Below are positions 51,211-60,683 of a stretch of DNA of 64,000 nucleotides, piece by piece. This DNA comes from Ruania suaedae (GTDB lineage Bacteria > Actinomycetota > Actinomycetes > Actinomycetales > Beutenbergiaceae). A program made the position numbers and the translations under genes. The DNA lies in NCBI RefSeq assembly GCF_021049265.1, contig NZ_CP088018.1, positions 248,001 through 312,000 of the forward strand, in the 5' to 3' direction. Under the pieces are notes generated by a model that was given only the letters and a program-made list of their open reading frames with translations, did not search any database and was not told where the DNA came from. Every line of letters starts with the position of its first letter. Within the stretch, counting starts at the first letter, position 1.

Positions 51211-52302
51211 ATGAGCGAACAACCCGGCTTCGCGGTGTCGGACCAGCCGCAGCGCGCGCAGGTGCGCCGTTGGCGTCGGTACCTCGCGGAGGAGCGTGCC
51301 GAGGCTGCCGTCTACACCCAGCTGGCGGCCCGGCGGGAGGGGGAGGAACGCGAGATCCTGCTGGCCCTGGCCCGCGCGGAGGATCGCCATGCCGCGCACT
51401 GGGAGCGCCTGCTCGGCGACCGGGTCGGGCGGCGCCGTCCGCCGTCGCTGCGTTCACGCCTGCTGATCACCCTTGCCCGCCGGTTCGGCTCGGTGTTCGT
51501 GCTCGCGCTGGCCCAGCGCGCCGAGTCCCGGTCCGAGTACGCCGGCGACGACCATGCCACCCCGGCCATGGCGGCCGACGAACGCATCCACGAGGAGGTC
51601 GTGCGCTCGCTGGCGATGCGGGGACGGGCGCGGATGTCGGGCACGTTCCGCGCGGCCGTCTTCGGTGCGAACGACGGGCTGGTCTCCAACCTGGCGTTGG
51701 TGCTGGGGATCGGCGCCTCCGGGGTGGGCACCACAGCGGTCCTGGTGGCTGGTGTCGCCGGACTGCTCGCGGGTGCGTTGTCGATGGGAGCCGGGGAGTA
51801 CGTCTCGGTCCGTTCCCAGCGCGAGCTGCTCGAGGCCTCCACCCCGAGCCCGCAGGCGCACGCCGCCGTCGGGGACCTGGATGTGGACGCCAACGAGCTG
51901 GCGCTGGTCTACCGCGCCCGGGGGATGAGCCCGGACGAGGCGCAGGCCCGAGCCGAGGAGCGGCTCGCGACGTACAACCCGACGGTCCCGCCGCGGCGCG
52001 TGTCCCACCACTCGATGGAGGAGATCGGCTCCGCCTGGCACGCGGCGATCTCCAGCTTCGGGTTCTTCGCCTCCGGGGCCGTGATCCCGGTGCTGCCCTA
52101 TCTCCTCGGGCTCAGCGGCCTGACCGCGGTGATCCTCGCCTCGGCGCTCGTCGGCCTGGCCCTCGTGGTCACGGGCGCTGCCGTCGGCGTGCTCTCGGGT
52201 GCCTCGCCCGCACGCCGGGCGCTGCGTCAGCTCGCCATCGGCTGGGGCGCGGCGGGCGCGACCTATCTGCTCGGCCTGGCCTTCGGCACCACGGTCGGCT
52301 GA
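51211..52302 (+). CDS. VIT1/CCC1-type metal transporter with ferritin-like N-terminal domain
   Basis: 363 residues. Residues ~10-130 form a helical domain with EERAEAAVYTQLA and EDRHAAHWERLLG, the Glu/His pattern of rubrerythrin/ferritin-like iron sites. The C-terminal part (about 140-360) has five helices with FGANDGLVSNLALVLGI and MGAGEYVSVRSQRELLEA, the VIT1/CCC1 signature. Relatives (MbfA-like) export iron or manganese. The ATG at 51211 has no strong ribosome site. I see no iron box upstream, unlike the heme operon. Confidence 0.88.
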   Translation: MSEQPGFAVSDQPQRAQVRRWRRYLAEERAEAAVYTQLAARREGEEREILLALARAEDRHAAHWERLLGDRVGRRRPPSLRSRLLITLARRFGSVFVLALAQRAESRSEYAGDDHATPAMAADERIHEEVVRSLAMRGRARMSGTFRAAVFGANDGLVSNLALVLGIGASGVGTTAVLVAGVAGLLAGALSMGAGEYVSVRSQRELLEASTPSPQAHAAVGDLDVDANELALVYRARGMSPDEAQARAEERLATYNPTVPPRRVSHHSMEEIGSAWHAAISSFGFFASGAVIPVLPYLLGLSGLTAVILASALVGLALVVTGAAVGVLSGASPARRALRQLAIGWGAAGATYLLGLAFGTTVG

Positions 52303-52326
52303 GGTTCGGCCGCGGCGGCACCGGCC

Positions 52327-53373
52327 TCAGCCGGACTCGCGCCCGAGCAGCTCCGAGAGCTGGGGCGCCAGCGCGAAACCGTCCCCGCCGCTCACCTCGG
52401 GTGCCGGGCCTGAGCGCGCCCGCTCGCCCGGCTCCTCGGCCGGCACCGGGGTGCCGTGGGCGAGCACCTGCTCGCCCGGGGTGAGCTGGCGGATCGCGAT
52501 CGCCGCCACCCGGCCCGGGTAGTCCCAGGCGAACTCCCGGTAGATCGAGGGGTCGTGCTGGCCGTCGTCGCCGACCAGGATCCAGCGAATCTGCGGGAAC
52601 TCGGCGGCCAGCCGGCGCAGCGCCACCCGCTTGTGCTCCTGCCCGGAGCGGAACCAGCCGGTGTTGGTCGGACCCCAGTCGGTCATCAGCATCGGACCGG
52701 CGGGGAAGGCGTGACTGCGCAGGAACTGCACCAGCGTCGGCATGATGTTCCAGGCGCCGGTGGAGAGGTAGAACAGGGGCGTCTGCGGGTGCTCGGCCTG
52801 CAGTCTCGTGTACATCTGCGCCATCCCGGGCACCACGTGCCGGGCGCTGCCGTGGCGCACGAAGGTGTTCCACAGGGCGATGAACGGGCGCGGCACCAGC
52901 GTCACCAGCGCCGTGTCGTCGAGGTCGCTGACGATCCCGAGCCCGACCGACTCGTCCACGATGTGCACCCGTGCCGTCATCGGCGCGGCGGCCTTCGCCT
53001 GGATGTGCACGTCGTGCCAGCCCGGGGGGAGGTCGTGCCCGGCGGCGACGATGTCCAGATACCCGCTGCGATCGGTGACGGTACGGTGCTCGGTCCCGCC
53101 GACGCGCACCGTCACCGGGATGTAGGAGACCGGGGCGCTCAGATAGGACCGCCAGCCGCGGCGGTCCAGCAGGTCCTCGACCAGCTGCACCGCACCGCGT
53201 CCGGTCATGCGAGGCCGGGAGAGCACGACCCGGGCGAGCACCCGTACCATCTGGCGGTTGCCGTAGCCGATGTAGGAGATCGTGCGGGGTCGCCAGCCCC
53301 GCCGTCGTAGGAACGGGATCAGCCGACGATGGAAGTCGTCCTCGAACCGGGCAGCCACATGCGTCGCGGACAT
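52327..53373 (-). CDS. App1-like phosphatase family protein (DUF2183)
   Basis: 348 residues. An N-terminal Ig-like/beta region (about 50-150) precedes a HAD-type phosphatase domain: GIVSDLDDTALVT (catalytic DxDxT, about residues 165-175), FYLSTGAWNI, and ILVGDDGQHDPSIYREF. This matches the conserved DUF2183 domain of yeast App1 phosphatidate phosphatase. Lipid phosphate is a plausible substrate but bacterial members are untested. ATG 53373 is used; the long upstream frame is antisense to NAD-GDH. It is convergent with the VIT1-like gene. Confidence 0.85.
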   Translation of the reverse strand: MSATHVAARFEDDFHRRLIPFLRRRGWRPRTISYIGYGNRQMVRVLARVVLSRPRMTGRGAVQLVEDLLDRRGWRSYLSAPVSYIPVTVRVGGTEHRTVTDRSGYLDIVAAGHDLPPGWHDVHIQAKAAAPMTARVHIVDESVGLGIVSDLDDTALVTLVPRPFIALWNTFVRHGSARHVVPGMAQMYTRLQAEHPQTPLFYLSTGAWNIMPTLVQFLRSHAFPAGPMLMTDWGPTNTGWFRSGQEHKRVALRRLAAEFPQIRWILVGDDGQHDPSIYREFAWDYPGRVAAIAIRQLTPGEQVLAHGTPVPAEEPGERARSGPAPEVSGGDGFALAPQLSELLGRESG

Positions 53374-53506
53374 AGGTGCCAGGCTACGGCCTCTGCGGAT
53401 CGGCGCATGGCACGCAGCCGTCCGCCTGGACGGGCCCGGCGGCGACGGCGTGCATAGACTGCGCAGGTACGGCGCCGCAGGACCAGTGGCAACTGTGGAG
53501 GGTTTC

Positions 53507-56500
53507 ATGCACGTGCCCGAGCGGGACCAGGTGATGGATGCGGTCACCACCGCAACCGATGACGAACACGGCTGGCTCGCCGGCCGGCTGTTCGAGCACG
53601 TCGCGACCGAGGACCTCGCCGAACGCAGCCCGGAGACCCTCGTCGGCATGGTCTCGGCCATGCGCGATCTCGCCCGGACGCGGGCCCCCCGGGAGACGCT
53701 CGTGCGCGTCAGTGCCCCTGAGAGCGAGGCCACGCCGTGGTCGCGCACCCACACCGTGGTGCAGGTGTGCACCGACGACATGCCCTTCCTCGTCGACTCG
53801 GTCAGCGCCGCGCTCTCCACCGCCGGGCACCTCGTGGATCTGCTGGTCCACCCCACCGTCGCCGTCCGCCGGGACGAGGCAGGGCACCTGACCCAGGTGC
53901 GCGAGGAACGGCCACCGACGACGGCCGGCACGGTCGAGTCGTGGATGCTGATCGCCGTCGAGCGAATGTCGGCGCAGCGCCGGGAGGAACTGACAACGCG
54001 CCTGCAGGACGTGCTGACCGACGTCCGCGACGCCGTCGCCGACTGGTCCCCCATGCGGTTGCGGTGCGAGGAGATCGCCCGCGAGCTGCAGGCGGGCGCC
54101 CCGGCGACCGTGGACCCCGCCGAGGTCGAACCCACCGAGAACTTCCTGACCTGGCTGGCCCGCGATCACTTCACCTTTCTCGGTTACCGTGAGTACCGCC
54201 TGGAGACGGTCGACGGCGAAGACGCCCTGCAGCCGATCGAGGGGACCGGACTGGGGATCCTGCGCGACGCGCCGGAGGGTCCCGGCATCTATGCGCGGCT
54301 CCGTCCGGAGGCCCAGGCGGGGGCCCGCACCCCGCGGTTGCTGACCATCACCAAGGCCAACTCCCGTGCCACCGTGCACCGGCCGGTCTACCTCGACTAC
54401 ATCGGCGTGCGCACCTTCGACCCCGACGGCAACGTCACCGGCGAACGCCGGTTCCTGGGGATGTTCACCTCCGCCGCCTACGCCGAGTCCGTGCAGCGGC
54501 TGCCGATCGTCGCCGAGAAGGTGCGGGCGGTGCTCGCCCGCAGCGGCTTCTCCACGCACAGCCACTCCGGGAAGGATCTGCTGCAGATCCTCGAGGCCTA
54601 CCCGCGTGACGAGCTGTTCCAGAGCCACCCCGACCAGCTGTGGGCGGTCGCCGAGCAGGTCATGCACCTGGAGCAGCGCCGCCGGGCGCGCCTGTTCCTG
54701 CGCCGGGACGAGTTCGGCCGGTTCGTCTCGGTGCTCGTCTACCTGCCCCGGGACCGCTACAACACCACCGTGCGGCTGCGGGTGGAGTCGATCCTGCGGG
54801 AGGCGTTCGGCGCCGAGACGGTCGACTTCACCACCCGGGTGAGCGACTCGCCGCTGGCGCAGATGCACGTGGTGGTGCGGCTGCCGCGGGAGGCCAGCAT
54901 CCCGGACGTGAGCGAGTCCGACCTGCAGCCGCGGCTGGTGGCCGCCACCCGCACCTGGGAGGAGGACCTGCTGGAGTCGTTGCAGGGCCAGCAGGGCTAC
55001 GACGGCGAGGACGACGCCGTCGGCTATGTGCGCGGGTTCCCCGAGGCCTACAAGGAGGACGTGGACCCGGCTGATGCCGTGCATGACCTGACCCAGCTGG
55101 TCGATCTCGCCGGCGACAGCACCCGGGTGCGGTTGTACATCCCGCCGGCCGGCTCGCCGACGCACCGGCGGATGAAGGTCTACCGGGCGGCGCCCATCGT
55201 GCTGACCGACATCCTGCCGGCGTTCACCGATCTCGGGGTCGACGTCATCGACGAACGCCCGTACCGCATCGTCGGTGAGGGCGAGGAGGTGCGCTACCTG
55301 TACGACTTCGGGCTCCGGGTGCGGGGGCGCCAGGAGTGGCCCGAGGAGATCTCGGAGGCGTTCGAGGAGGCGTTCCTCGCCGTCCGGGACGGCCGGGCCG
55401 AGTCCGACGGACTCGGCGCACTCGTCCTGGCGGGCCTGCAGTGGCGCCAGGTCGCGGTGCTGCGGACCGTCGCGCGCTACCTGCGCCAGGTGGGGTCGAC
55501 GTTCAGCGTGGAGTACATCGAAGAGGCGCTGGTGGCCAACCCCGCCACGGCGACGGCGCTGGTGGGCCTGTTCGAGGCACGCTTCGACCCGGACCGCAGC
55601 GGTGACCGGCAGGCCGCGCAGGAGGAGTACCTGACGCGTATCCGCGGCCAGCTGGAGGAGGTCGCCAGCCTCGACTCCGACCGGATCATCCGGGCGTTCA
55701 TGGGGGTGATCTGTGCGGCCCTGCGCACCAACTACTACATCGATGACGCCGGCCCGCAGATCAGCCTGAAGTTGCGCTGCCGGGACGTCCCGGGCATCCC
55801 GGCGCCGGTGCCGATGGCCGAGATCTGGGTCTACGCACCCCGGGTGGAGGGTGTGCACATGCGATTCGGGCTGGTCGCACGCGGGGGGGTGCGCTGGAGC
55901 GACCGCCGCGAGGACTTCCGCACCGAGGTGCTCGGCCTGGTGAAGGCCCAGATGGTCAAGAACGCCGTGATCGTGCCGACCGGCTCCAAGGGTGGCTTCG
56001 TCGCCAAGCACCTGCCGGATCCGGCGGCTGACCGGGACGCGTGGCTGGCCGAGGGCAAGGCCGCCTACCGGCAGTTCATCCACGGCCTGCTCGACATCAC
56101 CGACAACCGCGAGGCCGGTGAGGTGGTGCCGCCGGAGCGGGTGGTCCGCCATGACGGCGACGACCCGTACCTGGTGGTCGCCGCCGACAAGGGCACGGCC
56201 ACCTTCTCCGACATGGCCAACGAGATCGCCGCCGAGCACGGGTTCTGGCTCGACGACGCCTTCGCCTCCGGCGGGTCGGCCGGCTATGACCACAAGGAGA
56301 TGGGCATCACCGCCCGGGGCGCCTGGGAGTCCACCAAGCGCCACTTCGCCGAGATGGGCCGGGACAGCCAGACCGAGGACTTCACCTGCGTCGGCATCGG
56401 CGACATGAGCGGGGACGTCTTCGGCAACGGCATGCTCCTCTCGGAGCACATCCGGCTCGTAGCCGCCTTCGACCACCGGCACATCTTCCTCGACCCCGAT

Positions 56501-58282
56501 CCCGACGCCGCAGCCTCCTTCGCCGAGCGCCGGCGCCTGTTCGACCTGCCCCGCTCCACCTGGGCCGATTACGACTCGGCGTGGATCAGCGAGGGCGGCG
56601 GGGTCCATCCGCGCACGGCGAAGTCGATCGAGATCACCCCGCAGGTGCGCGCCGCGCTCGGGCTGGCCGAGGACGTGGGCGAGCTGACGCCGTCGGAACT
56701 CATCCACGCGGCGCTGCAGGCGCCGGTGGACCTGCTGTTCAACGGGGGCATCGGCACCTATGTGAAGGCGTCCACCGAGTCCGACGCCGCCATCGGCGAC
56801 CGCGCGAACGACGCCATCCGCGTCGACGGCGCCGACCTGCGCTGCCGGGTACTGGTCGAGGGCGGCAACCTCGGCGCCAGCCAGCTCGGCCGGATCGAGG
56901 CAGCTGCCCACGGGGTGCGGATCAACACCGACGCCATCGACAACTCCGCGGGTGTCGGCACCTCCGACCGCGAGGTCAACATCAAGATCCTGCTCACCGG
57001 GGAGGTGAAGGAGGAGCACCTCGCGCTCGCCGAGCGCAACGAGTTGCTGGCCTCGATGACCGAGGAGGTCGCCGCCCAGGTGCTGCGGGACAACTACGTG
57101 CAGAACGTGCTGCTGGGCAACAGCCGCGAGCAGGCGCACGCGATGCTCAGCGTCCACCAGCGCCTCATCCACTGGCTGGAGGAGCGCGGTGAGCTCGACC
57201 GCGCGCTGGAGTTCCTGCCCAGCGACGCCGAGATCGCCGAACGCGACGCCGACGGCACGGGGTTGACCAGGCCGGAGTTCGCCGTGCTGGTGGCCTACGC
57301 CAAGCTCGCTCTCAAGGCGGACCTGAGCGAGACCGACCTGCCCGAGGGCCCCTGGTTCTCCCGAACGGTGCGGGACTACTTCCCGGAGCCGCTGCGCGAG
57401 CGCTACGCCGACGCGATCGCCGAGCACCCGCTGCGGCGGGAGATCATCGTCAACGAGGTCGTCAACTCGATGGTCAACCGCGGCGGTATCACCTTCGCCT
57501 TCCGCGCCACCGACGAGACCGGCGCCGACAGCGAGCAGGTGGCGCGCGCGTTCGTGGCATGCCGGGAGATCTACGACCTGGACTCCTACGTGGAGGCCGT
57601 CGAGGCGCTCGACCACCAGGTGCCCAGCAGCGTCCAGACGCAGATGTACCTCGACTTCCGCCGCCTGCTCGACCGCAGCTCGCGGTGGCTGGTGACCCGT
57701 CGCTCGGAGCCGGTGGACGTGGCCGCGGAGGTGGAGCGGTTCGCCGCCCCGGTCCGCGAGCTCGTCGGCCGGCTGCCGCAGCTGTTGCGCGGCAGTCAGG
57801 AGCGGCGGTGTGCCGGCACGGCCGAGGAGCTGACCGAGGCGGGGGTACCGGCCGAGCTGGCGCAGCGGGCAGCCACGCTCCTGCCGTCCCTGGCGCTGCT
57901 GGACGTCGTCGAGCTCACCGACGGCGGACCGGAGCCGCTCGAGGACGTCGCCGCGCTCTACTTCTCGCTCTCCGAGCGCTTCGGCGTGGACGACCTGCTC
58001 ACCCAGGTCGCCGCACTCGGCCTGGACGACCGATGGGACGCCCTGGCCCGCGCGAGCCTGCGCGACGATCTGATGGTCACGGTGCGTGACCTCACCCGGA
58101 CCGTCCAGCAGGCCACCCCCGACGGCGGAGCGCCCGAGGCGCGCATCGACGCCTGGGAGCCGCAGGCCGGGGTCCGGCTGGAACGGGCCGAGCAGTCACT
58201 GCCGCAGGTCACCGCGATCGAGGATGCCGGTCTTGCGCCGCTCTCGGTGGCGGTACGGGTGCTGCGCTCGCTGGTGGGGTGA
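53507..58282 (+). CDS. gdh: NAD-specific glutamate dehydrogenase (large, ~180 kDa type)
   Basis: 1591 residues, the size of the L_180 class. An N-terminal ACT-like regulatory region (about 1-450, including TDDMPFLVDSVSAAL) is followed by the catalytic core with GGVRWSDRREDFRTEVLGLVKAQ, KNAVIVPTGSKGGFV (substrate-binding Lys), GDMSGDVFGNGMLLS and NGGIGTYVK, and a helical C-terminal domain. It oxidises glutamate to 2-oxoglutarate and ammonia with NAD+, mostly in catabolism. ATG 53507 is chosen over upstream starts because GGAGG lies 5-6 bases before it and conserved sequence begins there. It appears monocistronic. Confidence 0.93.
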   Translation: MHVPERDQVMDAVTTATDDEHGWLAGRLFEHVATEDLAERSPETLVGMVSAMRDLARTRAPRETLVRVSAPESEATPWSRTHTVVQVCTDDMPFLVDSVSAALSTAGHLVDLLVHPTVAVRRDEAGHLTQVREERPPTTAGTVESWMLIAVERMSAQRREELTTRLQDVLTDVRDAVADWSPMRLRCEEIARELQAGAPATVDPAEVEPTENFLTWLARDHFTFLGYREYRLETVDGEDALQPIEGTGLGILRDAPEGPGIYARLRPEAQAGARTPRLLTITKANSRATVHRPVYLDYIGVRTFDPDGNVTGERRFLGMFTSAAYAESVQRLPIVAEKVRAVLARSGFSTHSHSGKDLLQILEAYPRDELFQSHPDQLWAVAEQVMHLEQRRRARLFLRRDEFGRFVSVLVYLPRDRYNTTVRLRVESILREAFGAETVDFTTRVSDSPLAQMHVVVRLPREASIPDVSESDLQPRLVAATRTWEEDLLESLQGQQGYDGEDDAVGYVRGFPEAYKEDVDPADAVHDLTQLVDLAGDSTRVRLYIPPAGSPTHRRMKVYRAAPIVLTDILPAFTDLGVDVIDERPYRIVGEGEEVRYLYDFGLRVRGRQEWPEEISEAFEEAFLAVRDGRAESDGLGALVLAGLQWRQVAVLRTVARYLRQVGSTFSVEYIEEALVANPATATALVGLFEARFDPDRSGDRQAAQEEYLTRIRGQLEEVASLDSDRIIRAFMGVICAALRTNYYIDDAGPQISLKLRCRDVPGIPAPVPMAEIWVYAPRVEGVHMRFGLVARGGVRWSDRREDFRTEVLGLVKAQMVKNAVIVPTGSKGGFVAKHLPDPAADRDAWLAEGKAAYRQFIHGLLDITDNREAGEVVPPERVVRHDGDDPYLVVAADKGTATFSDMANEIAAEHGFWLDDAFASGGSAGYDHKEMGITARGAWESTKRHFAEMGRDSQTEDFTCVGIGDMSGDVFGNGMLLSEHIRLVAAFDHRHIFLDPDPDAAASFAERRRLFDLPRSTWADYDSAWISEGGGVHPRTAKSIEITPQVRAALGLAEDVGELTPSELIHAALQAPVDLLFNGGIGTYVKASTESDAAIGDRANDAIRVDGADLRCRVLVEGGNLGASQLGRIEAAAHGVRINTDAIDNSAGVGTSDREVNIKILLTGEVKEEHLALAERNELLASMTEEVAAQVLRDNYVQNVLLGNSREQAHAMLSVHQRLIHWLEERGELDRALEFLPSDAEIAERDADGTGLTRPEFAVLVAYAKLALKADLSETDLPEGPWFSRTVRDYFPEPLRERYADAIAEHPLRREIIVNEVVNSMVNRGGITFAFRATDETGADSEQVARAFVACREIYDLDSYVEAVEALDHQVPSSVQTQMYLDFRRLLDRSSRWLVTRRSEPVDVAAEVERFAAPVRELVGRLPQLLRGSQERRCAGTAEELTEAGVPAELAQRAATLLPSLALLDVVELTDGGPEPLEDVAALYFSLSERFGVDDLLTQVAALGLDDRWDALARASLRDDLMVTVRDLTRTVQQATPDGGAPEARIDAWEPQAGVRLERAEQSLPQVTAIEDAGLAPLSVAVRVLRSLVG

Positions 58283-58346
58283 GCGGCGCCGCTCTGGACA
58301 CGCCCGGTAGGTTGTCGCTGACGGCGTCGACACGCAGGGGGAATCG

Positions 58347-58802
58347 ATGGGGGCCACCAAGCGGGTGCTCCGCCGCCTCGACGGGGTCCGCCTCGACCTC
58401 ACCGTCGACGGCGTCGACACCATCACCGGCAGGCTTCCGGTGCTCGTGGTGAGCGGGCCCGGTGAGGTGGTGCCGGAGCTGGCCGAGGCGCTCGGGATCG
58501 AGGGGACGAGCCGCTTCGACCCGTCCGAGCCGCCGGTCTTCGCGCGCACGGTCAAGGAACGGTTCCGCATCGTCCCGTGCGAGGGGGTGGCCGGCCTCGA
58601 GCTCCATCACGCCCGGCGAGGGCCGCTGCAGGTCTGGCCGGCAGACCCGCGGGTGGTGGCCGAAGTGACCTTCAGCGGCCAGGCCCTGCTCGTGCTGCGT
58701 GTGGGCGAGGTGTCCGGGGCGGCCGGCGCCGGGGAGGTGGCGGGGACTCAGGTCCACGCGGCATGGATCGACGTGCTCGCCGAGCACCCCGGTCGGGACT
58801 GA
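58347..58802 (+). CDS. Hypothetical protein of 151 residues
   Basis: I do not recognise a family. The start is supported by AGGGGG shortly before the ATG. The sequence has hydrophobic beta-like strands (LDLTVDGVDTITGRLPVLVVSG, RVVAEVTFSGQALLVLRVGEV) alternating with acidic residues, and no signal peptide or membrane helix, so it should be a soluble beta-rich protein. Codon use looks normal for the window. It lies 64 bases after NAD-GDH and could be on the same transcript, but no link in function is evident. Confidence 0.6.
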   Translation: MGATKRVLRRLDGVRLDLTVDGVDTITGRLPVLVVSGPGEVVPELAEALGIEGTSRFDPSEPPVFARTVKERFRIVPCEGVAGLELHHARRGPLQVWPADPRVVAEVTFSGQALLVLRVGEVSGAAGAGEVAGTQVHAAWIDVLAEHPGRD

Positions 58803-58896
58803 CGGCGTCGCTGCCGCGTGTCCGGGATGCGGCGCTCGGCGACGTGCGGGAGGATCCCCCCGTGGCACCGCTCCGGTGCCCGCGAAGGAGGACATC

Positions 58897-59136
58897 ATGG
58901 GTATCGGTGGCGGAATCTTCTTGCTGGTGGTCGGCGCGATCCTCGCGTTCGCCGTCCGGGACAGCATCGACGCGGTCGACCTCACCACGATCGGTTACAT
59001 CTGCATGGGCGCCGGGGCACTCGCGCTGATCCTCTCCCTCGTGATCAACGCCCAGCGCCGGCGCACCGCTCACACCGCGACCGTGGAGCACCACGAGACC
59101 GGCCTGCCGCCGCAGGACCAGCCCCCGCGGTACTGA
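58897..59136 (+). CDS. Small DUF6458-like membrane protein
   Basis: 79 residues with two helices (about 2-22 and 32-53) joined by DSIDAVDLTTIG, and a hydrophilic tail. AAGGAGG lies 6 bases before the ATG. This pattern (MGIGGGIFLLVVGAILAFAV) is frequent in actinobacteria as a small membrane protein of unknown function. It is convergent with crtEb, 16 bases apart. Confidence 0.8.
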   Translation: MGIGGGIFLLVVGAILAFAVRDSIDAVDLTTIGYICMGAGALALILSLVINAQRRRTAHTATVEHHETGLPPQDQPPRY

Positions 59137-59152
59137 AAGGCATCCGGGCGGA

Positions 59153-60040
59153 TCACCCCGGGAGCAACGGCGCCGGGGCCACCCACAGCAGGTACTGCGT
59201 GAGCACGAACCCGACCACCGGGTTCAGCCACAGGAATCGGCGCCACCCCGCGGTCGCGCGCTCGGCCTCGGCGTCGGTGAGGCGCAGGTAGGGCACGGTC
59301 GAGACCAGGTACGGCACCACCAGCAGCGCCATCGGCGCCCACGGCCCGCCCCAGAGGGCGAGCAGGGCCCCGGCCAGGACATACAGCCCGACGGCGACGC
59401 GCACCGTGGCCGCCGCGCCGGCCCAGGTGGCGATGGAGGCGATCCCGCCCGCGCGGTCAGCCAGCACATCCTGCACGGCGCCGAAGGCGTGCGAGGCCAT
59501 CGACCAGGCGAAGAACGCGACCAGCGAGGCCACCACCACCGCGGTGGGCTCGACGCCGGCGAGCGCCGCACCGAACACCGCCGGGCTGACGAAGTGCGTG
59601 GCGGAGGTGACCGAGTCGAGGACCGGCCGCTCCTTGAACCTCAGCCTCGGCGCGGAGTAGGCGACCACCGCGAACACGCTCACGGCGAGCACCGCCGTCG
59701 AGAGGGGCGAACCGAGCACCACGAGGGCTGCCACGAACGGCACCGAGGAGCCCACGGCCGCGAGCACGGTCGTGCGGTGCAGTGAGCGCTCGAGCACCAC
59801 GCCGTGCACCCCGCCCTTGCGCGGGTTGTGGATGTCGGAGTCGTAGTCCCAGACGTCGTTGAGCCCGTACATCAGCAGGTTGTAGGGCACGAGGAAGAAC
59901 ACCGTGCCCAGCACCACCGTCAGGGCAGGGACGTCGCCGGCGAGCAGGCATGCCACCAGGAACGGGTAGGCGGTGTTGATCCAGCTGATCGGCCGGGACG
60001 AGGCGAGCACATGCCGCCACGGGACCACGGGGCCCGTCAT
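59153..60040 (-). CDS. crtEb: Lycopene elongase-like UbiA prenyltransferase (C50 carotenoids)
   Basis: 295 residues with about eight helices. The UbiA metal/diphosphate motif is NDVWDYDSDIHNPRK; a second Asp-rich loop (VQDVLADRAGG) follows, as expected. In related operons this enzyme adds C5 units to both ends of lycopene, giving C50 flavuxanthin. ATG 60040 overlaps the preceding crtYf stop (ATGA). Last gene of the operon. Confidence 0.88.
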   Translation of the reverse strand: MTGPVVPWRHVLASSRPISWINTAYPFLVACLLAGDVPALTVVLGTVFFLVPYNLLMYGLNDVWDYDSDIHNPRKGGVHGVVLERSLHRTTVLAAVGSSVPFVAALVVLGSPLSTAVLAVSVFAVVAYSAPRLRFKERPVLDSVTSATHFVSPAVFGAALAGVEPTAVVVASLVAFFAWSMASHAFGAVQDVLADRAGGIASIATWAGAAATVRVAVGLYVLAGALLALWGGPWAPMALLVVPYLVSTVPYLRLTDAEAERATAGWRRFLWLNPVVGFVLTQYLLWVAPAPLLPG

Positions 60041-60360
60041 TCGGCCGCCTCCGGTGCCTGGTCCGGCGGTGACCGGCGCGCGAGACGTCCGGTCAGTGAC
60101 CACAGCGCCGGCACCAGCAGCGCGGCCACCAGTGGCCAGGCGAAGTCCTCGATCGGCGCCAGGCCGACGCTCACCCCGACCGTGTGCTGGTCGGCGTACC
60201 CGAACAGGTCGGCCGCGATCATCACGTTGTCGAACACGGCCGTCAGCACCACCAGCACCAGCGCCAGTAGCGCGATCCGCCGCCACGGCCCCCGGTAGGT
60301 GAGCACGGCCAGCACGGTCGCGGCGGCGAGCACGATCAGGGCCAGGGTCAGGTAGGTCAT
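60037..60360 (-). CDS. crtYf: Lycopene/C50 carotenoid cyclase subunit, CrtYf-type
   Basis: 107 residues with three helices. Heterodimeric lycopene-cyclase domain features: TAVFDNVMIAADLFGY and LAPIEDFAWPLVAALL. It pairs with CrtYe to cyclise the ends of the C50 chain. The ATG overlaps the crtYe stop (ATGA). Ring type (epsilon, gamma or beta) cannot be read from this. Confidence 0.87.
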   Translation of the reverse strand: MTYLTLALIVLAAATVLAVLTYRGPWRRIALLALVLVVLTAVFDNVMIAADLFGYADQHTVGVSVGLAPIEDFAWPLVAALLVPALWSLTGRLARRSPPDQAPEAAE

Positions 60361-60683
60361 GGCGCGTCCTCCGAGCGTCGCATCCTGCCCAGCAACCGGA
60401 ACACGATGAGGCTGAGGTAGCACAGGAACGTGATGAACACGAGCTCCTCCACCGGGAGCTCGGGCGCCACCTCGATCCCGGTCATCGCCGGGCTCTGGCC
60501 GCGGTGGTAGAAGCCGGCGCCGATCGCCACCAGGTCCCAGATGAGGAACACCACCCCAGCGCCGAGCACGGTGACCACGGCCCGCACCGGTGCGTACCAG
60601 AACGCCAGCCGCCAGCGCGCATCCATCACCACCAGGCACGCGAGCGGGACGAGCAGGCAGATCAGATAGATCCACGAGGTCAT
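60357..60683 (-). CDS. crtYe: Lycopene/C50 carotenoid cyclase subunit, CrtYe-type
   Basis: 108 residues with three helices. The conserved FLIWDLVAIGAGFYHRG and LPVEELVFITFLCYLSLIVF segments mark the first half of the split cyclase. Membrane protein that works with the adjacent CrtYf subunit. ATG overlaps the crtI stop (ATGA). Confidence 0.87.
   Translation of the reverse strand: MTSWIYLICLLVPLACLVVMDARWRLAFWYAPVRAVVTVLGAGVVFLIWDLVAIGAGFYHRGQSPAMTGIEVAPELPVEELVFITFLCYLSLIVFRLLGRMRRSEDAP

Noticed and set aside
53384-57616. 1410-codon open frame antisense to NAD-GDH
   Set aside because: Its sequence is a composition shadow rich in Gly, Val, Asp and His with no domain, and it is fully covered by the conserved NAD-GDH coding strand.
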